From the NCBI GenBank assembly GCA_903813345.2, contig CAIIXF020000001.1, forward strand, positions 4,218,001 to 4,282,000: a DNA stretch of 64,000 bases, read 5' to 3'. Source of the stretch: Owenia fusiformis (taxonomy: Eukaryota; Annelida; Polychaeta; Sabellida; Oweniidae). Under the pieces are notes generated by a model. It did no database searches. It had not been told where the DNA came from and worked only from the letters and a program-made list of their open reading frames with translations. Made by a program: the position numbers and the translations under genes. Of the stretch, positions 59,350 through 64,000 are shown piece by piece. The first letter of the stretch is position 1; each line of letters begins with the position of its first letter.

Positions 59350-60355
59350 GAGATTATCCTATATGAGGTTCAGGATATTGGGATTATCCTGAGGCCAATA
59401 TAATATATCTGCCCGATCACATTGTTCAATTGTTGCAACCAATCGTCACTGGCATGTAGCGATTATAGCGGTCCTGTCTTGGCTTATTGAATTGTTACGA
59501 AGTTACGTATGCGGTGCGGAAGTTAGAGAGCAAATGACTATCATTTCAATGTAATAGTTTATGCAGGAAAATTGAGATTAGGCCATTGGAGTATTTGTTT
59601 CATGCATTTGTAAAACATTACCCACTCATAGGTCATACTTATCGTTAAACCAATAACTCAAATATATGCCCTTGTACACCGATCACCTGTTGAAATTAAT
59701 ACAGGCCGATTTCAACAAATGTAAAGGGCGATATATTTAAAATCGTATTCAAGCATGACCACGTCCCAACTTCTTTTGTTTTCTTTACAACTAAGCTATG
59801 ACTGCAGTCTATTCAGTGTTGCGTATCGAACCTTGTTTATTATAAAAATAGTGCAACAACAAGCAGAATTCACACATTTACCTTATACTTATTCTCAACT
59901 GAAGACATTGAATTTATCTCTTAGGTTTTACATTATAAATATCTTAACATGCAGAATACGAAAATAGAGGCTTAGGCCCAACTTTGTATGAATTTTATGA
60001 GAATAATCTGATTTTAGAGAAATGAAAAGAAAAATGTCCACACCCTACACAAAATATTTATGGTTCCCCGGGAATACGTATGTGCTGCTTGTATATTAGA
60101 ATCGTATTCCAGTTACAGAAAGAAGTACATATCATGCTAAACTATATACAACAGTTATGCACTTGGAGGTTTTGGATACAGGGAATATCCCGAGGGATAT
60201 ATAATTCATCTTCCCTTGGTCCCTTCGGTCCCTCGGGAAGATATATTGTATATCCCTCGGGATATTCCCTGTATTCAAAACCTCCAATTGCATAACCCCT
60301 ATATATTGGCCAAGGGATAATCCCAATATCCTGAACCGCGACTATAGGATAATAT
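59350..60355. repeat. ~1 kb inverted-repeat element
   Basis: The segment at 59353-59400 (GGTTCAGGATATTGGGATTA core) is the reverse complement of 60308-60352 (core TAATCCCAATATCCTGAACC), so the two bound a ~1 kb unit. The palindrome 60155-60295 lies inside it near the right end. Confidence 0.65.
60155..60295. repeat. 141 bp palindrome
   Basis: Arms starting TTATGCACTTGGAGGTTTTG and ending with the complement pair over most of their length (GGAATATCCCGAGGGATAT blocks), around a short centre at about 60225 (CCCTTCGGTCCC). A related palindrome is at 61872-62009. Confidence 0.8.
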
Positions 60356-60394
60356 GTTTATCCCATACCAATCTTGGTCATCTGGTTCACATTG

Positions 60395-60690
60395 TTAAAT
60401 CGTGGAAACATTTTAGAATATTCATGTCCAGTTTTGTTTTCTTGGCCGTGGGCGGATTTTCATGTTCTCTCAAATATTCCCATATTTATTTTCTCGAATT
60501 TTTATTGATTAAGTGGATGCTCTTTCCCCTTTTTTAACTATCAAACAGACCCTGATTGTCTGTGTTTTCTCCATTGCCGTTTACAGTCATTCCGCGAACG
60601 TTACAAATTATGAACAAACATGCAAGCGGCGATTATGACGTAGCGGGCAGATATACTATATCTGCCCGCTTGGAGCGGGACGTAAAGCTT
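60395..60690. repeat. Direct repeat, copy 1 of 2 (partner 62892-63143)
   Basis: Collinear blocks 'AATATTCATGTCCAGTTTT', 'TTTCATGTTC', 'GATTATGACGTAGCGGGC' and a terminal small hairpin GCGGGCAGATAT...ATATCTGCCCGC are repeated about 2.5 kb to the right with many substitutions. Confidence 0.7.
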
Positions 60691-60838
60691 TATCCCATGG
60701 TTGCAAGGAGGATATAGATCGAATATCACATGATGATATATTTGATATGTGGATCAAGATATCATATTTTAGCAAACAATTTACAAACCATCGAATATCA
60801 CTTTTAAACTATCGAATATCACATCTTAAATAGAGGAT

Positions 60839-60972
60839 ATCCTATGATTTATGAGTGATATGATTTTTATCCACGAATGGATATGATATCTGCACGAGTG
60901 AGCGTAGCGAGAGAGTGCAGATATCAATATCCATAAGTGGATTAAAATCATATCACGAGTAAATCATAGGAT
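60839..60972. repeat. 134 bp palindrome (GATATC-rich family)
   Basis: The left arm ATCCTATGATTTATGAGTGA is mirrored by TCACGAGTAAATCATAGGAT at the right. The centre reads GAGTGAGCGTAGCGAGAGAG. A related but diverged copy is at 7030-7175 and a sister palindrome at 61285-61419. Confidence 0.8.
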
Positions 60973-61284
60973 GTTCTTTATATTCCATAGTTAAATTCAT
61001 CATCAGAATCGTCGGGAATTAAGTGATTTAAAACGAATTTTCCAAACGATACGGCGATATTGACACTTAGCCTCGTTTTGAGTCTGAAGTAGCAAAAATC
61101 CATAAACCATGGCATACGGCGCCGTATGTCATGGCTAAAAGGCCCCCCCCTAAAACACCGTATGCTATGGTCAAGTGAAAATTTGCCAAAAATATCATAT
61201 TTTACCACTGATTTCAAAAATACCGTTTTTGTTTTGACATGTTATCCTATGGATATCATGCTAACTATGGAATAATATAGGAAT

Positions 61285-61419
61285 ATCCTATGGCTCTGAA
61301 AAAATATCACTTATATCCATGAGAGGATATTGATATCTTCGCCTTTGAGTGCAGCGAATGAGTGAAGATACTGATATCCATGAGTGGATATAAGTGATAT
61401 TTTTGAAAAAACATAGGAT
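61285..61419. repeat. 135 bp palindrome
   Basis: Arms 'AAATATCACTTATATCCATG' and 'CATGAGTGGATATAAGTGAT' pair through the centre TTTGAGTGCAGCGAATGAGTG. An outer inverted pair (TTCCATAGTTA at 60982, TAACTATGGAA at 61262) suggests it borders a slightly larger unit. Confidence 0.8.
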
Positions 61420-61665
61420 TGTCCGTTTATCCCATTGGGAATTATTATCCAGCGAACATTGAATAGTCAGATAAATTGCAATGGAAATTCCATTTGGTCT
61501 GACATTTTGATTGCGATAATTCAACGAACGTCATATACGTGACGTAACAGAGTGGTTTGTATTTAATGCGAACGCCGTAAAAACAAGATCCCAAAAAATA
61601 AAAATATATAATAAATATATAAACAATCGTTTTGCTGAATTAATAAAAAAAATTGAAAAAATCAA

Positions 61666-61774
61666 AACCATCGAATATCACTTTTGAAATCATCGAATAT
61701 CACTTTTGAAACCATCGAATATCACCTTTCAAAAAGTGACATTCGATGGTTTCAAAAGTGATATTCGATGATTT
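61666..61774. repeat. 109 bp palindrome of CATCGAATATCACTTTTGAAA units
   Basis: Three direct copies of an ~20-bp unit with core CATCGAATATCACTTT are followed by inverted copies (core AAAAGTGATATTCGATG), forming a foldback. Isolated units also occur near 60788 and 60809. Confidence 0.8.
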
Positions 61775-61871
61775 GGGAATTGTTTGCTAAAATATGATCT
61801 TCATCCACGTATCAATTATATCTTCACGTGATATTCTATCTATATCCTTGTAACCATGGGATACATAAGGG

Positions 61872-62009
61872 TTATGTACTGGGGGGTTTTGGATATGGGG
61901 TTTTTCCAGAGGGAGATATGCATATCTACCTGAGGGACCGTAGGGACAGAAAGTAGATGTGCATATCTCACGAGGGATGAACCCAATATCCAAACCGACC
62001 GTACATAAC
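61872..62009. repeat. 138 bp imperfect palindrome
   Basis: Left arm 'GTTATGTACTGGGGGGTTTT'; right arm ends 'AAACCGACCGTACATAAC'. Inner 'GAGATATGCATATC' and 'GTGCATATCTC' blocks pair around GAGGGACCGTAGGGAC. Related to 60155-60295 in layout. Confidence 0.7.
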
Positions 62010-62891
62010 TGCTTTATCCTATACCAAGTAGAGTTTTCAGTAGTACAAGGTGTAAAAAATAAACAAATCATTCATATGCAAAGTCATTTTATTGCATTTC
62101 CACTTTTTTTGGAAGCGGGAAGATACGCCCCGAAGCGGGAAGATATGCACCGAAGCGGGAGATATGACGGGAGATATGGAGGTTCTTGATATGGAAACCT
62201 CTTAAATCAGGATACGGGATATATCTTACCAACTTATCTCCCTAAAACCCTACTTGGCATAGGATAAATCAAGATAATTTCTACTCGCATCTAGTCTATT
62301 CCACATATTTGGGAAAAGTGTACAGGAAAATCTCCATGTTCAATTGATGTATGATCAATATATACGAATCGAATGTATTCTCGTGTGCATTACAATATCC
62401 ACATTGAAACATTTTTGGCCTGCAATGGACGTATAATAAATTAGAATATGAGGCCGTGTTATCATTCTAATGTAAAGTCATGGTATTTACTGTGGTATTG
62501 GGTTGCAAGCTAATATCAGATTCAATGCAAATTAATCATCTAATATCAGATGCGCGATCAGTCCAATAATCTAATTTCAGGTCATCAGTTCGATATCTAG
62601 CATTTGTTCTAACGACACGGTATTACTAGGCTATCATATTATAAATACACACACATATAAAACAATCAAACTGGTACACGATATAAGCACGACTGCTCTT
62701 TCAATTGAGTATAAATGTTGATAAACTTACCCGGAAGCCAAGACATACACGTTTAGACGATGCTATTTTCAGTTCAGTGTAAGAGTAAATGCCCGGATAT
62801 CGAGGCTTTTTCGTGTAAAGTTTTAACCAAGCATCTAAAATCGGGTTATATTGCGTGTAGAATTTATCGATATCAGGGCCGCTACATGCCA

Positions 62892-63143
62892 GTGAATCGT
62901 GGAATTATTTTTAAATATTCATGTCCAGTTTTTTATTCTTGTCCGTGGCCGGATTTTCCTGTTCAAATATTTGAATATTAACGGGGCATACTGCTCATTC
63001 CCTTCTCTAAAGCCACAAACAGATCGCGATTGCGTTTTTATCCATTGTCGTTTACAATATGCGAACGTTACAAAAAAGAACCAATACGGGAACAGCGATT
63101 ATGACGTAGCGGGCAGATACGTAAAGCTATATCTGCCCGCTGA
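62892..63143. repeat. Direct repeat, copy 2 of 2 (partner 60395-60690)
   Basis: Shares the block order of copy 1 and the terminal GCGGGCAGATA hairpin. The two copies bracket the palindrome cluster at 60.8-62.0 kb, as if they were ends or tandem units of one larger repeat. Confidence 0.65.
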
Positions 63144-64000
63144 TGAAAATATAAGTTTTTACACACCGGCTTTATGTACCCGTAACACGTCCAAGTTTAG
63201 GATAAAATGATACATGTAATAGCATTCAGTGATCTCCCCAGCATAAAAGCAAGTGGGTGCAGCACCCACCTGAGATTTTGAAAACAGGGCTGCACCCACC
63301 TGGAAATCCATTTGCACACACTTGAAAATGAGAAAAATCATGAATAATATTGGCATATTTAGACCATTTTTGTCTGAATTGTGAAAATTAGAATTTTACA
63401 CTGACTTGAGAAAAAATCCTGTGGAGATAACTGGCATTGCATCAATATTTGACTGCCTAACAGACATATCATATTCAGTTATCTAACAAAATACAATACT
63501 TCTGCGTATCATTTGTATGTCTATGGTGTTTTATAAGGTCCGTTTTATAACCATTCTGTGTATCATTATATTTCCTTTATATTCTCAAGAGAAAATTGTT
63601 GAATGGCAAAACAGGTTGTGTGGGACATTCCTTTAGTTATGCAATCTGGTTGCTTCGGGTCAAGTTGTGTTCTATTTATTGCTGGGAAATTCTCATGTGG
63701 TAATATTATCTGGATAAGTTATCTGATTTCCTCAACATTATGTGAACTAATGATTACTTTGTCAAATGGTACACTTTAAGCATTTTTATCATAATGCAAA
63801 ATGTGAAATAGAACAACAAAATAAACATGTACAGGAAAATAGATACAACCTGAAATATTTTATTTTGAGCTAAAGTAGTTAGTAACAAAAAAACATGTTT
63901 ACATATCATATATGATGGATTGTTGAGGCACACTGGCTTATTCAGCTTATATCCTGGATTTATATTTTGTATTTACCATGTATTATAGTACATGTTTACA
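63144..64000. other. TESK-like intron 1, right edge
   Basis: Contains a small inverted/direct repeat of 'GGTGCAGCACCCACCTG' and 'GCTGCACCCACCTGG' at 63250-63303. No exon is seen. Confidence 0.5.

Noticed and set aside
60395-63143. LTR retrotransposon (direct repeats ~2.5 kb apart)
   Set aside because: The direct repeats are too diverged, lack TG...CA ends, and no gag/pol frame lies between them.

Overview
This is an AT-rich (by eye roughly one third G+C) stretch of a bilaterian animal nuclear genome: genes are split into many short exons with GT-AG introns, and intergenic and intronic DNA is packed with small inverted-repeat DNA elements. The protein families (TFIIS, FAIM, CEP70, alanine-glyoxylate aminotransferase, a LEKR1-like coiled-coil protein, a TESK-type kinase) are conserved across animals. 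The repeat style (GTCC/GTCT arrays, 'GCTCACATGGTGAGC' and 'CCCAACGAAC' elements, frequent ACATGTA) recalls marine invertebrates such as molluscs, but I cannot name the species; a hemichordate, echinoderm or amphioxus-like genome is not excluded.

Layout: (1) 935-4097, minus: first three coding exons of a TFIIS (TCEA) gene that runs off the left edge. (2) 4098-9628: intergenic, repeats only. (3) 9629-19759, minus: a complete four-exon FAIM gene (178 aa) whose introns hold several nested foldback elements. (4) 19760-23246: a 3.5 kb head-to-head intergenic region with four transposon-like insertions. (5) 23247-37094, plus: a complete 18-exon CEP70 gene (618 aa) carrying a non-LTR retrotransposon relic in intron 1. 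(6) 37095-40240: intergenic with two repeat elements. (7) 40241-44895, plus: a complete ten-exon alanine-glyoxylate/serine-pyruvate aminotransferase (399 aa). (8) 46325-52759, minus: a complete 14-exon LEKR1-like coiled-coil gene (706 aa), convergent with the aminotransferase, with an 11-bp-period minisatellite lying directly against one of its 3' splice sites. (9) 54888-55217, plus: first coding exon of a TESK1/2-like kinase; the rest of the window (55.2-64 kb) is its first intron, with a dense cluster of long palindromes at 59.3-63.1 kb.

Exon coordinates were derived by hand: within each model every exon-exon phase is consistent and the joined reading frame is open. The genes do not form an operon. 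CEP70 and FAIM are neighbours, head to head, in human as well (3q22.3), so this pair is probably an old bilaterian linkage. CEP70 (centrosome/cilium base) and LEKR1-like (coiled-coil, unknown) could share ciliary expression, but that is inference. No bacterial-type system, CRISPR array, rRNA or intact tRNA gene was seen.
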